Source of the DNA: Callorhinus ursinus
Lineage: Eukaryota; Chordata; Mammalia; Carnivora; Otariidae
Assembly (NCBI RefSeq): GCF_003265705.1
Contig: NW_020312935.1
Coordinates: 1,300,373 to 1,364,372, forward strand
Length of the DNA: 64,000 nucleotides
Direction: 5' to 3'
Position 1 is the stretch's first letter; every line of letters begins with the position of its first letter. The notes beneath the pieces are model-generated. The model did no database searches, was not told the DNA's origin, and saw nothing but the letters and a program-made list of their open reading frames with translations. The position numbers and the translations under genes are program-made. Of the stretch, positions 13,195 to 24,816 are shown one piece after another.

Positions 13195-13322
13195 AGACCG
13201 AATAATGGTGCCCAAAGATGGTCGGTGTCCTAATTCCTGTAAATATTACTCTATATGGCAAAAGAGTAAATATTACCTTATATTGCAGTGATTAAGTTAA
13301 GATTTCTGAGGTGGGGAGATTA
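13195..13322 (-). repeat. Old LTR-like repeat fragment
   Basis: Reverse fragment of the same group (GACCGAATAATGGTGCCCA, GTGATTAAGTTAAG). Confidence 0.5.
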
Positions 13323-13471
13323 TCCAAGATTATCTTCATTAGCGTAGCTTAAAAATTGTCTTGAAATCAGGTAGTAGTAGCCTTCCAGTTTTGTTCTTTT
13401 CCAAAGTTGTTTTGGCTATTCTAGACTCTTTGCATTTCCATATGAATTTTAGAATCGGCCTGTCAATTCCT

Positions 13472-13510
13472 GCACACACACAAACACACACACACACACA
13501 CACACACACA
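13472..13510. repeat. CA microsatellite
   Basis: CA repeat with one interruption, inside old L1 sequence. Confidence 0.95.
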
Positions 13511-13745
13511 TACGCAGCAAGAATTTCTGTTTGGATTGCAATGAATCTATAGATAAATGTGAGGAAGAAATAACATCTTAATGATATTGAATTTACCCAC
13601 TTTTTAACAAGGTATAGTTCTCCATTTATTTAGGTCTTTAATTTCTCTCAGCAATGTTTTGTGGTTTTCAGTGTACAGGTCTTACACATCTCTTGTCAAA
13701 TTTATCTCTAAGTATTTAGGATTTCTTAATACTATTGTAAATGAT

Positions 13746-13944
13746 TTTTTTTATTTTTTAAAGATTTTATTTATTTGACAGAGAGAGACACAGTGAGAGA
13801 GGGAACACAAGCAGAGGGAGTGGGAGAGGGAGAAGCAGGCTTCCTGCAGAGCAGGGAGCCCAACACGGGGCTCCATCCCAGGACCCCGGGATCATGACCT
13901 GAGCTGAAGGCAGACGCCCAATGACTGAGCCACCCAGGCGCCCC
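13746..13944 (-). mobile_element. Carnivore SINE nested in L1
   Basis: Full-length reverse copy ending GCCACCCAGGCGCCCC. It interrupts a minus-strand L1 fragment; the short repeat TATTGT lies on both sides. Confidence 0.92.
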
Positions 13945-13949
13945 TATTG

Positions 13950-14078
13950 TTTTATTTATTATTTTTAATTTTTTTATTAACATATAATGTATTATTTGTT
14001 TCAGGGGTACAGGTCTGTGATTCATCAGTCTTACACAATTCACAACGCTCACCGTAGTAGACACCCTCCCCAGTTGTT
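13950..14078 (-). mobile_element. Carnivore L1 3' UTR piece nested in older L1
   Basis: Contains TATTAACATATAATGTATTA and GGGGTACAGGTCTGTGATTC, typical of the carnivore L1 3' UTR in reverse. The older L1 sequence resumes after it. Confidence 0.65.
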
Positions 14079-14550
14079 GTTTTTAATGTCAATTTCCCAT
14101 TATTCAATGTATAGAAACATAATTGATTCTCTCTATATGGATCTTGTATCCTGTAACCTTGCCACACACTTTTTAGCCTTCATTTAAAACAGATATTCTC
14201 TAGTACAACGTCCACAGATTTTGATGTAATAAAACATAGATGAAACCCAAGAATCTCCATTGTTAATGATCAGCAGAGTAAGTCTATGCAGATTCTCTAG
14301 GGATGTTATCTCAAGAAACATGAACACTGTTAACTATGTTAACTTCTGAAACATGGCAGAGGGAGCAGACTCAGTCCATTCCTCCATTTCAAATAAAAAA
14401 AAGCTTATTAAAAATATGACAAATATGTATTTTTAATACTTACCCAAGCTCAAAAGGAAGAAAGGAAAATACCAGGTGACAGAAATGACAAGGGAATTTG
14501 GAGATTTGTAAAGTTCATCATACAGGTCTATGGTCTAGTGGCTTCAGTTT

Positions 14551-14746
14551 GTTTGTTTTTTTTAAGATTTTATTTATTTATTTGACAGAGCAAGAGAGCA
14601 CAAGCAGGGGGAAGAGCAGAGGGAGAGGGAGAAGCAGACTCCCCGCCAAGCATGGAGCCCAATGAGGGGTTCAATCCCAGGACCCTGGGATCATGACCTA
14701 AGCCAAAGGCTGACGCTTAACCATCTGAGCCACCCAGGCGCCCCTC
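14551..14746 (-). mobile_element. Carnivore SINE (SINEC)
   Basis: Reverse copy with target-site duplication GTGGCTTCAGTTT at 14538-14550 and 14747-14759. Confidence 0.93.
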
Positions 14747-15105
14747 GTGGCTTCAGTTTTAACACCCTCACAAAAAGAGGACATTTGGCTTTGCTCCCCT
14801 CTGGGAAAAAGGAACTGAACTTAGATCCTTGCATGAATCCAGGACCTTGGAAAGGATACCTTTTCTGGAAAGGAAACAAGAAGAAAAATTCTATCTATTG
14901 GTCTAGGGAAGTAGTAATGAAAATTGTCCTCTACCTAGATCTCTCAAGAGGGGAAAGAGGTTCCTATGAGGAATCGAAGTCCCAGGTACAGATATGGGAT
15001 CCAAATTTACCCTATATGATAGGTGAAAGAGTCAGAAGCTGAGAAAATAATAGTTGTAGGATCTGTAGGATCCTGAAAAACTGCTCTGAAGGAATACTCC
15101 CATGC

Positions 15106-15446
15106 TGTCTTAGTCTGTTTGGGCTTCTCTAACAGGAATACCAGACACTGGGTGGCTTAAACAACAAATGTTTATTTTTCACAGTTCTGGAAGCTGGAGA
15201 GTCCGAGATCAAGGTGGCAGCAGATTCAGCGTCTGGTGAGAGCCATCTTCTCTCTATGTCCTCCCGTGGAGGAAGGAGCGAGGGAGTGCTCTGGGGTGTC
15301 CTTTATAAGGACATTAATCCCATTCATGAGGGCTCTGCCCTCACTACCTAATCACCCTCCAAAGGTCCCCCACCTCCCAAAAACATCACACGGAGGATTA
15401 AGTTTCAACATATGAATTTTGGGAGAACTCAAATATTCAGTCCACA
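15106..15446 (+). repeat. Old LTR-like interspersed repeat
   Basis: Same superfamily as 1133-1492: TGTCTTAGTCTGTTTGGGCT start, ACTGGGTGGCTTAAACAACA, TATAAGGACATTAATCCC and an AGTCCACA end. Confidence 0.65.
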
Positions 15447-16080
15447 AACGTGCTAGAGATGGGCTTACAATACAAACATTTCAAGCCATCTGAAGAAACA
15501 ATCCAGTATGAGGAAAGTATTTACCATAAACATGCAAATTAGTACCCCAAGAGTTTGAGATAATAGAAAACTCTTAAAGAAACTCTGACATTGTATTCTT
15601 AAAATTTTCCAAGAGGCAAATAAAGAAATAGAAACCATAGTGAAGGAGACAAAAATGAAAGTATTAAAATCATACAGAACTTCTAAAACTGAAAAACCAA
15701 GATGATGGAATTAAAAACTGAAGAGATGAATGCCAAAGAGTAGAAAAAGCTAAAGAATTAGCCAACTGAGAGAAAGATCTTAGAAAAATACCCGGGATGT
15801 ATCAAAGAGAAACAAAGAAATAAAAAAGGCAAAGTAGAGGTTAGAAGACATGGTGATTCCATGGGAAAGACATATATCTGAAAGAATTTCCAGAAGGAGA
15901 AACCTGAGATTATGAGAGAAAAAAATATTGAAGAGACAAATGCTGAGAAATCCCAGGAGTGAGGAAGATGCTTAGACTGAAGAAGCAGATCAAGTACCTA
16001 AGTAGAACAAACAAGGCAAATCCATCACAATGAAACTGTAGAACATCAAAGCATGAAGTAATTCTGGATATCAGTCTGAT
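15447..16080 (+). mobile_element. Probable old L1 5' / ORF1 fragment
   Basis: A-rich sequence resembling L1M ORF1-region sequence (AATGAAAGTATTAAAATCAT and following). Assigned on composition and word similarity only. Confidence 0.4.
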
Positions 16081-16129
16081 ACAGAAGACAGGTAACTTAA
16101 ATAGCAATCGGACTGCACTAGATTTCCAC

Positions 16130-16455
16130 ATCAACAATCTGGTCCGTTGTCCATGCTATGCGGAAGCAAGAAGCCTCATGGAGAGGCCATGGATAGGGGT
16201 TCCAGCAAGCAGAACCTGGTGAGGTCCCTGCCAACAGCCAGGATTAACTGCTAGACATGTAGGTGGGTGAGCTGTAAAATGACAGCAGCCTTCACCTTCT
16301 GGCCTGTCCAGCTGTCCCCAGGTAGAGCAAAGAGGAGCTGTCCTTGAGGAATCCTGACCAAACTACAGATCTGGGAGCAAAATAAATGGCTGCCGGTTGT
16401 GTTAAGCCACTAAATTTAGGGTGGTCTGTTATACAGCAAAAGATGAACAAAGTAG
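16130..16455 (-). repeat. Old LTR-like repeat fragment
   Basis: Reverse copy ending TTAAGCCACTAAATTTAGGG, then ACAGCAAAAGATGAACAAAG, the mirror of the start of the group above. Confidence 0.5.
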
Positions 16456-16589
16456 CTTAAAGAAATTAGGGCTTTTATTCTGCTCACATACCAAGGACAC
16501 TGGGAAATAGGGCTTGGGGGTTTAGGGCATTAGGGCATGCTGCTACTGCTGCTGCTGCTGATCAGTAAAGATGAAAAGAATGAATATTG

Positions 16590-16990
16590 ATTCAATAGCT
16601 ATTTTCTTTTCATGTTCCAGAACCATCCAATTGTACTTATTATAGCTTTTAAATAAGTTTTAACATATGGTGGGGCCAGTCCTCCCACATTATTCTTGTT
16701 TTTCTAAATTTTCTAAGCAATTCTAGTTCATTTATTTCCTCCATAACAACTTTGGAATCAACCTAATTTAAAAAAAAAAAAAGAAAAAACCTTGCTATTA
16801 CCATTGGGATCACATTATATTTACAAGGAGAACTGACCTATTTATGATGTTGATCTTCCTGACCAAAAACATCAACAGACCTTTCCATTTGTTCAAGTTT
16901 TCCTAAACCTGGGTATGCATACATAGATACTTAGATATTATTCCGTGTGTTCTTTATGTTTGAAATATTTGATAATTGAACATATAACTT
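16590..16990 (-). mobile_element. Old L1 ORF2 fragment
   Basis: Minus-strand L1-type sequence (GACCTATTTATGATGTTGAT, CCATTTGTTCAAGTTTTCCT). Confidence 0.5.
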
Positions 16991-17724
16991 AAAGTAAATA
17001 GTGTAGTTGATCAAGAAAATAATTTCTTATTCATAGGACTAAGAAACCTTACTTATATTATTATTAGGTGGCAGTCTGATGAGTTTTGAGGAAGAAACCT
17101 TACAAATATATAAAGCATTTCTCACTTACTACTCTGAAAACTCAAAAACGTTTTCAACATTTCTCTCTCCTGAGTGTCCCTTCTTTAGTGCAATTGGGAT
17201 AAAGATCAAAAGCTCTAAATCGTGCTAACAATTCAGATGCTACTTGTGATGGACAGAATGAAAATGGACACTCTAGTTTCATTTTAATTGGGTCCTGAAA
17301 GGAAGCAGGTACATCTGGTATCCCTTCTACCATGCTGCTTTTTCACATTTGACTCTGAGGCACCCACTAACGATGTTATCTAGCAATATATTTCACAGTT
17401 TAAATCAGAAAGTGTTGCTTCCTTTGAAGTTCCCATATGGTGATCCAAACCAAATATGTGCGGTTTCCCGTTGAGTTTTTTTTTTTTTAAAGGTAATCTT
17501 CATGATTAGATTAAGAATTTCCACATTACACTGGAAAGTCAAGATAGATAAAAAGTCAGTTTCAAGCCACAGAGCAGACCATCAGCAAGTCTTTATAAAT
17601 ATCTAACATACCGTTTAACTGCTTCTAAGAAAATCTGAAAATTTCAATGAAGAAAAAATTTCAGTTTCAGATGAACCGAAAAGATTTTTAGTGATGTTAT
17701 ATTTCCTGTGCTCAGATCCAAGCA

Positions 17725-18200
17725 TGTCCCTCCCTTGCTTAGAGCCCTTCCCTGATTCCCCAGGGCAGTCAGAAGGAATTCCAAGGTTCTTAGTCCAGCA
17801 GTTAAGGGCAGCCCTTCCCTGAGCTACCTACTCCTCCAGCTCCATCTCCTGCCCCCACCTCTCCCCTCCCAGTCTCTGTCTCTCCGGCAGCCACAGGCTA
17901 AGAATTTGCAATTCTTTGCCATTTCATGCTCCTGCCATCTACTTGCACAAAGGGTTCCCAGCCCCACAGCCTTTTTTTACTTGACTAATGAACACTTCAA
18001 AAGGGTCACTTTCACTGGGGAGCCTTCCCTGAAAACCCCAGACTGAACTTTGTGTCCCGTACCCTCTTCTATTATGCACTCATTCACTGGATACCACTGC
18101 AATATAATTGTTGGTTTATATCCTCCTCTCACTGCTATGCTTTCTGAGGACAGGAATTCTGGTTTTGTACATCTTTGTACTCATGGTGCCTAGATATACA
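17725..18200 (+). repeat. L2 LINE relic
   Basis: 3' end of L2: CCTTCCCTGAAAACCCC, GAGGACAGGAATTCTGGTTT, TACATCTTTGTACTCATGGT then GCCTAG. Confidence 0.65.
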
Positions 18201-18379
18201 AGCTTTCAAAAGAAAAAAAAGTTGCAGCTGGAGATGCGGGTTAAATTTCATGTGTCAGGAGGCCTCCTTCAAGACCGATGACACTGGCCTTTCCTGCTAC
18301 TTCCTGTCTCTGAACCCATATTCCCAGGATGGAACACTATACAACAATGGAAGTGAAATACAACCAGGGCTATAAGCAA

Positions 18380-18650
18380 CAACACGGATGAGACATGCAG
18401 ATTGATTCCAATTATGTATGTTTCAAAAATAGGCAGTACCAAATTGCATTGTTTATGTGCACATACCTTGGGGTAAAAACTATAAATGAAATAATGACCA
18501 TAAAGGACAGAATGGTGATTATTTCAGGGGGAGGTTCGGGTGAGGGGAATGTGACTGGGAAAGAGACACAGGGACCTTCTCAGGGCTGGAAATGTTCTAT
18601 TATGGATCTTGGTAGCAGTTACATAATATTTGTCTTGTAATTACAATATA
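18380..18650 (+). mobile_element. Old L1 3' fragment
   Basis: Resembles the L1M ORF2 end and 3' UTR (GGACAGAATGGTGATTATTT, GGCTGGAAATGTTCTATTAT). Confidence 0.5.
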
Positions 18651-18658
18651 TATGTATG

Positions 18659-19181
18659 TGTATTAGTTCCCTGTTGCTGCTGAGACTGGTCACCATGAAC
18701 TAAATGCCTAACCTATAAGTTTATTATCTTAAAAATTATAGAGGTCAGAAATCTAAGATGGGTCTTACTGAACTAAAATCAAGGTGCTGTCAGAGTTGCG
18801 TTTCCTTCTGGAGGCTCTGAGGGAAAACCCATTTTCTTGCCTTTTCCAGTTTCTAGAGGCTGACCACATCCCTCGGCCCTTTCTCTTCAAAGCCAGAAAT
18901 GGCTGGTTGAGTCTTTCTTGTATCATTATCATTGTGACACTGAGACTGATTGTAGTGCCTCCCTCTTTGACATTTAAGGATCCTTGTGATTATCTACTGA
19001 GCCACTCACATAATCCAGGTTAATCTCCCTTTGGTAAGGTCAGTTCATAAATAACCTAAATTCCATTTTCTGCCCTAATTTCCTTTTGTCAGGTAATGTA
19101 ACACATGCATGGTAATATATTCATAGGCTCTGGGGATTAGGGCATGGACATCCTTGGGAAGCTGTTACTCTACCCGCCACA
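18659..19181 (+). repeat. Old LTR-like interspersed repeat
   Basis: Third copy of the group, longer: TGTATTAGTTCCCTGTTGCT start, GGAGGCTCTGAGGGAAAACC, AATCCAGGTTAATCTCCC and a CCGCCACA end. Confidence 0.65.
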
Positions 19182-19448
19182 GTATATTGTATGCACATTG
19201 GTGGCTCTATGTCCTATTTTTTAGTGACAAATGGTTAAAAATTAAACTACAGTATGTAAATACAAAGGATTCCTATATGACCATGAAAAAGAATGACTCT
19301 TTTTATTTAGTGTTAATGGAATAATCTGCAAGAAATATTTAAAAAGTAGTGTCAGAATCACTGTGTAAAGTATGCTATCATTTATGTAAAAAAGGCATGA
19401 GGGGGAAGCTTAGCTATATGTATTTGCTTCTACATGCTCAAAGTATAT

Positions 19449-19490
19449 TAAAAAACAAAAGCAAAGCAAAACAAAACAAAACAAAACAAG
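19449..19490. repeat. (AAAAC)n simple repeat
   Basis: Imperfect AAAAC units. Confidence 0.9.
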
Positions 19491-20929
19491 GGAAAGGGCT
19501 TTTTCTATCTGCCTAAGAAGCATTTCTTAGTGACCTAAAACCAGGAGGTTTTACCAACTCTTTGAAGATAATTCTAAGGAATCATCACCAGCCCTTGAAA
19601 AGACATGGAATTACATGGAATTTACAAGGAAGATAATATGGAATTACAATGTAAACAAAGCCCTTCTCTGGCAATCATGTCTTTTAATAAACCACTAACA
19701 AAATAAAGAAGAATGTCATGCAGATGGAAAATTATACTATTCAGTTTATCCAGGATGTGAATTCTGTGGCAGAATTCAGAACTGCAAACAAAACAATAGC
19801 TGAATACAACTAGTTATGTAATGTTTGGGAACCTCCTGGAGAGCAGCCAACCCCCTGGAACATGACCAAGCACGACATCCCGGGGGGAGTCATAGATGGG
19901 AGGGAGGTCCCGCCACCTGTGGCATGGGGCCACTGGAGCATTTCCAGCCTGTGTCTGAACACTGCTGTACCAACATTTCTTCCAGACCCATTAAGAAGTC
20001 TGGGGCAGATGATGCTGGTGCGAAGTGTGGAAACAGATTTTTGTCAATCCCAAAACTCCTAGTCCATCCTGCATTCATTCTGGGACCATCTTGAGAATAC
20101 TGCATTCATGGGCAAGGAAGAGACCAGATCAAACTAGGATTCATTCACTCATTCATTCATCTGTTCACTTATTTGCTCATCCATTTAATCAATGCTTACT
20201 GAGTGGCTTCATCTTCCCAGTGCTAACAGCAGAAGACATAGAGTATAATTTCAATATATAAATTTTTAAACCAGCAAAACTATACTATTTTGCTTAGACA
20301 TGAACACATAGCAGTGAACTTATACCTGAAAACAAATAAAAAAAATAACTATCATAAAAATCAAAGTGGTGGTTACTTTTAGGGAAGGTGAGGGAAACAT
20401 CGTCAGAAAGGGACACACATACTTGGAGGAGGAGGAGGGCAGCACAGTCTTGACTTATGCAGCCCATCTTTCTGCACTGTTCTTAGACTGCCTGATCCCT
20501 TGATAAACAGAGAAAAGTGACTATGCTAGGTAGAGCAGAATAGTGGGATTTTTGCACTTGAAGCTACTAGTGATCATGCACTCTTACTACTCTCTCTCAC
20601 CATTTAATATTTTATTATTAAAATAGCCACCACAGCTGTAAATCCTGGGAGACACACACATTACACAGCACAGGTGAGTAGCACTAACTACTCTGAAAAT
20701 TCAACCCATTTTCTCATTCTTATAAACAAAGGACAACCATGGACCAGAAGGCATTGGAAGGATCCCTGTGACTGCATGATACTTGCTACCTTGGAATTTT
20801 CTAACAAATAAATATTTCTCTTTATTTAATAGCATTAAATGGCATTTAATGTCATTTATTACTCATGTTTGATTAAAATCTGATTCTTTGAGAACAGATG
20901 ATCAATCCTGTAGGTCTAACATCGGACTG

Positions 20930-21560
20930 TTAAGATTTCCAGAAGAATAAAATGAAAAATAATGGAGGAAAGTACATAAAAAAAAATACAATTTCCCAGA
21001 GCTGAAGTAACACATGAGTTAAGCAGACTCTAATGGCCCACAGAAAGCTGAGGAGGATGAATTCGAAAACTCACTCTTGGACATGGCTTCATGACATTTC
21101 AGACCTCAAGTACAAAAAGAAAACTCTAGAAAATATTGAGAGAGAAGTAATAGGCCACCCATCAAGGAATGTGAATTAGGTGACTTCAGACTTCTGGACT
21201 TTTACCATAAAGTTGGCACAATGTCTTTAACCTTCTGATGAGAAATTACTTTGAACTTAGAAATTTCAGCTAAACTATCAGGTGAGTATGCAGGCAGAAT
21301 GAGATATTATCAGGCATTCAAGGATCAAAGTTTCCCTCCTATAGACCCTTTCTGAGGAAGCTACTTGAGCAAAATGAGAGTAAAAAGATATAATGGAACA
21401 CACATGGAAACTTTAAAAATTCCTGAGTAACAACTGTGTAGGAGATGGCTGATCTGACTTAGAATGAGAAGCTGGTAGGGTCTGAGAAAAATGTCTTCAA
21501 GGAAAAGAAGATCATACATTCTACAATTAGACAAGAGTGAAGAACTGAAGAATTAGAAAC
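20930..21560 (+). mobile_element. Probable old L1 fragment
   Basis: A-rich block resembling an L1M internal region (CATCAAGGAATGTGAATTAG and following). Family uncertain. Confidence 0.35.
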
Positions 21561-21612
21561 ATTGGTTGGAGTGGGAGGAGGAACCCAAAACCTGTACAAA
21601 AAAGTCAATTCA

Positions 21613-21810
21613 GGGGCGCCTGGGTGGCTCAGTCGTTAAGCGTCTGCCTTCGGCTCAGGTCATGATCCCAAGGTCCTGAGATCGAGCCCCGCATCAGGCT
21701 CCCTGCTCAGTGGGAGGCCTGCTTCTCCCTCTCCCACTCCCCCCGCTTGTGTTCCCTCTCTCGCTGTCTCTCTCTCTGTCAAATAAATGAAAATCTTAAA
21801 AAAAAAAAAA
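21613..21810 (+). mobile_element. Carnivore SINE (SINEC)
   Basis: Full-length copy close to the young consensus with a poly-A end. Target-site duplication not obvious. Confidence 0.92.
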
Positions 21811-21929
21811 CCCACAACAACAGAGAACTTAAATAGGGTTACCAGCCATTCTAATACGAAAGTAGAACAACTCACAGAAGGTAAGAGAGAGAAACAGGGT
21901 GGAATGGTGGTAATGTCCTTATAAAGTTG

Positions 21930-22205
21930 ATGGAACAAAAAATATAGTTTTAAGTATATTTAAGACTATAAATAAAACTCATAAAATAAAATATAATAAA
22001 AATAATTGGGTTGCCAGGGGCTGAGGTAGGGGAATGGGATTGCCTGCAAAGTGGCAATGAGGGAACTTTATGGTGTGATGGAGATATTCTGTATCTTTAT
22101 TTTGGTGCCAGTTACATGACTGTTTAAGTTTGTCAAAGTTCACAGAACTGTACACCAAAAAAGGGCGAATTTCACTGCATGTAAATTATACCTCAATAAG
22201 GCCAG
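21930..22205 (+). mobile_element. Old L1 3' end (L1M-type)
   Basis: Ends with the characteristic ACTGTACACCAAAAAAGGGC and AATTATACCTCAATAAG of old mammalian L1 3' UTRs; earlier TTGCCAGGGGCTGAGG matches the same region. Confidence 0.6.
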
Positions 22206-22459
22206 CAAGGGGACAATGAGATCATATGTGAACTAAATCCTCAACTTTCATAGTGCGGACTCAAATGTAGTATGTCAAGCTGATAAATCAACAAATAACA
22301 ATCAATATAAGCATAGAATTAGCACGGAAAATTACCACCACAAGAAACAGCTGAAAGTGCTTCTTGAAAGTAACACTGGAGAAAAAGACTACTAGTTAGA
22401 TTTTTAATCTTATTATCTACCTGGTTTTACTTATTTATTGGCACCATCATTTTAAAAGA

Positions 22460-23230
22460 GAATTCTGAGACATTTTTTAAAAACAGAAAAGCTTCCAGAG
22501 TAGTACAAAGAATTCCATACACCCTTTACCCAATAATATGCTTTATAGCAAAGGATCCACTCCAGGCTCACGTGTTACACTCAGATGTCATGTCTCTTGA
22601 GTCTCACTCAATCTAGGACAGTTCTTCAGTCTTTTCTTGACTTTCATGAGCTTGATGTCTTTGAGGATTACAGGCTGGTTATTTTGTTTTGTTCTTCAAT
22701 TTCGATTAGTCTAATGTTTCCCCACAATTAGACCCATATTAGATATTTTGGCCCTAATAGCATTGAAGAGATGCTGTGTTCTGATGATATCCTAGTGAGT
22801 AGTCCATGAAGTTGATTTGCCATATTACTGTTGGCCTTAACTAAAACAACATTTCCCAGATTTCTTCACTGTAAAGTTAGATTTTGCCCCTTTATAATTA
22901 ATAAGCATTTTGAGGTAGGATATTTTGAGACCCATTAAAGCTTAAGAATGCTTTTTACCTGCACTGATTATTACCATGATTGCCAAATAGGTAAATTTTT
23001 ATTTAGTGGATTCATAGGTTCCTATTTATTCAATGGATTATGATCTATTAGTATCATTATTTTCTTGATTCTTCACTTGTTCCAAATTTGGTCAGTGGGA
23101 GTCCCTTTGCTGGCTTCTGTATCATTTTGACATATCCCTGTCATTCTTCGAGCATTTCCTTAGTTTCTGACATGAAAGGATGTTCCAGGCTCATCTTGTT
23201 CTTTCCCTACCTCAGTCCTAGAAAAAGTCC
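22460..23230. repeat. Ancient LINE-like repeat
   Basis: Resembles an old mammalian LINE-type repeat (CAAGGTTCACACATTGC-like word here as CAGGCTCACGTGTTACAC; TCATGTCTCTTGAGTCTC). Family not assigned. Confidence 0.35.
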
Positions 23231-23933
23231 CTCTTAGAAGAGATTGGGTTCAGAAACCAAGCTTTGGGTATGAGGTGTTCTCATTGATACTAGGATCTCA
23301 AAGCTGCCAGGACCTCTCAATGGTCATAGGGAGGAAATATACATAAACATATACACACACATACACACATTTACACATACATTCTATATCTGTGCATATC
23401 AACAACCATGGGTTCACAGTGATAACCCCAATTCCGTTTCAATACCAAAGACTCATTTTAGCCTTTCTCTAAGGTATATATCCTCCTCCAAGAGTGAAAA
23501 ATAATATTGGCTCTTGTTATCCTGATTACTTTTTTGTTTAATGCTTCTATCTGTATCCAATCTTCTGAAGCTACCAGGTTGCCACTCTACTTGTATATCC
23601 CATATGCTGATTCTGGCCACTGCCAGGCTGGCTTCCCATCCTCCCTGGCATACATTATTTTGATTAAAAACTCAGAAATGAAAAAATTAAATAGCCAAAT
23701 ACCATAAAAAGAACAAAAAATAAAATTTTGAGAATTTGTGTCAAGTAATATTCCTACTGCTCTAAAAATCAAGAGTAAACCCAGATCCACAGTTTCCCAT
23801 CCCCACCCTGCCCCGACCACACCACAAATGTAATGTACTTCAAAGTTTGATCTGTTCTAGAAAAAAAAAAATGAGAAGTGTATAACCTGACTGTATTATT
23901 CCTCTATTGATATCATGTACTTCTTAGAGTCTG

Positions 23934-23934
<1 letters not shown>

Positions 23935-23978
<44 letters not shown>
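23935..23978. repeat. (AC)22 microsatellite near exon D
   Basis: Uninterrupted AC run. In HYDIN pre-mRNA it is a UG run starting 66 bases after exon D. Confidence 0.97.
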
Positions 23979-23981
<3 letters not shown>

Positions 23982-24043
23982 TACCCCACTTGATGCTCTG
24001 GGCACTTGGTAACCTGAGTTTACCACATAGAGAAAGTCTTTAC

Positions 24044-24143
24044 CTGAAATGTCACAGTAAACTGTCTGCTGGTAGAGCCTGGCTTCCAGAGGATTAAAGT
24101 ACACCGTGATTTCAGCTGATGAGTTAGGCCAGACATCACCTTC
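24044..24143 (-). CDS. HYDIN: HYDIN coding exon D
   Basis: Internal exon of 100 bases, starting in phase 0 and ending one base into a glycine codon. It encodes EGDVWPNSSAEITVYFNPLE, then ARLYQQTVYCDIS, the closing strands of an ASH domain (WPNSS turn followed by a VYFNP strand). Acceptor TTTTCAG|GAAGG is strong; donor is TTTCAG|GTAAAG. The exon has little unique flank: a carnivore SINE begins 45 bases upstream of the acceptor edge, and a (TG)22 run begins 66 bases downstream of the exon in transcript sense. Confidence 0.93.
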
Positions 24144-24187
24144 CTGAAAACCATGAAAGAATCATTAAAAAACAATGTGATGAAGAG

Positions 24188-24375
24188 GCACTCAGGTGGC
24201 TCAGTGGGTTAAGCATCTGACTCTTGATTTCGGCTCAGGTCATGATCTCAGGGTCATGGCTCAGCAAAGAGTCCGCTTGAGATTCTCTCCCTCCCCCTCT
24301 CTCTGCCCCTCCCCACCGCTTGCACAATCTCTAAATAAATAAATAAAATCTTTAAAAACAAAAACAAAAGAAAGC
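24188..24375 (+). mobile_element. Carnivore SINE next to HYDIN exon D
   Basis: Older-type copy (head CACTCAGGTGGCTCAGTGGG). Target-site duplication CAATGTGATGAAGAG at 24173-24187 and 24376-24390. It is antisense to HYDIN and begins 45 bases from the exon D acceptor edge, close to where the branch point should be. Confidence 0.92.
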
Positions 24376-24770
24376 CAATGTGATGAAGAGAAGGCACTGC
24401 TTTTAAATGTTACTATTATGTTATAACCTCAGGAAACTTGAAGGAAATATTTTTACAACAAATAAAAGAAAGCACTATTTTACCCAACAGATAGTAAATT
24501 TATGCTACTTGTTAAGAGGTGGTACAATATGGAAATGAGCTTCAAATTTCAGTGAGTTCATGAATATATAGTTACTAAAGGAAACTAGGATGTTTAGAAC
24601 ATTTTCAATATTTGTGCATTCAATGGACATTCATTTTATGCCACCAGATGGCCAGCATTGGGCTGCAGAGATGAAGAAAAGTGTGGTCTGAGACTGCATG
24701 GAACTCACATCTTAGAGGGATGATACACGTGCACACAAATATTTAAAAATATTTGTGAGAGGTGCTGCAC

Positions 24771-24773
<3 letters not shown>

Positions 24774-24814
<41 letters not shown>
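24774..24814. repeat. (AC)n microsatellite
   Basis: About 20 uninterrupted AC units, 0.6 kb upstream of exon D in transcript sense. Confidence 0.97.

Positions 24815-24816
<2 letters not shown>

Larger units (their letters stand above)
13325..14170 (-). mobile_element. Old L1 fragment, interrupted
   Basis: Minus-strand L1 ORF2-type sequence (TTGTCTTGAAATCAGGTAGT, then CAAAGTTGTTTTGGCTATTC). It is interrupted by a SINE (13746-13944) and an L1 3' UTR piece and resumes at about 14079 (ATGGATCTTGTATCCTGTAA). Includes a CA repeat at 13472-13510. Confidence 0.7.
7610..24043 (-). other. HYDIN: HYDIN intron D-E
   Basis: 16.4 kb intron made largely of interspersed repeats: seven SINEs between 8553 and 21810, fragments of several L1 copies, LTR-like pieces, one L2 and microsatellites. 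Unassigned stretches are about 7610-8539, 9960-10440, 11194-11936, 14760-15105, 17000-17720, 19182-20930 and 23230-23934; none contains an open frame that looks like a gene. Confidence 0.9.

Noticed and set aside
14662..15042. 126-codon open frame on the plus strand
   Set aside because: Its first part is SINE sequence read across the reverse copy; the rest shows no coding character.
23935..24814. Two AC runs considered as a CRISPR-like array
   Set aside because: They are plain dinucleotide microsatellites with no spacers, in a mammalian intron.
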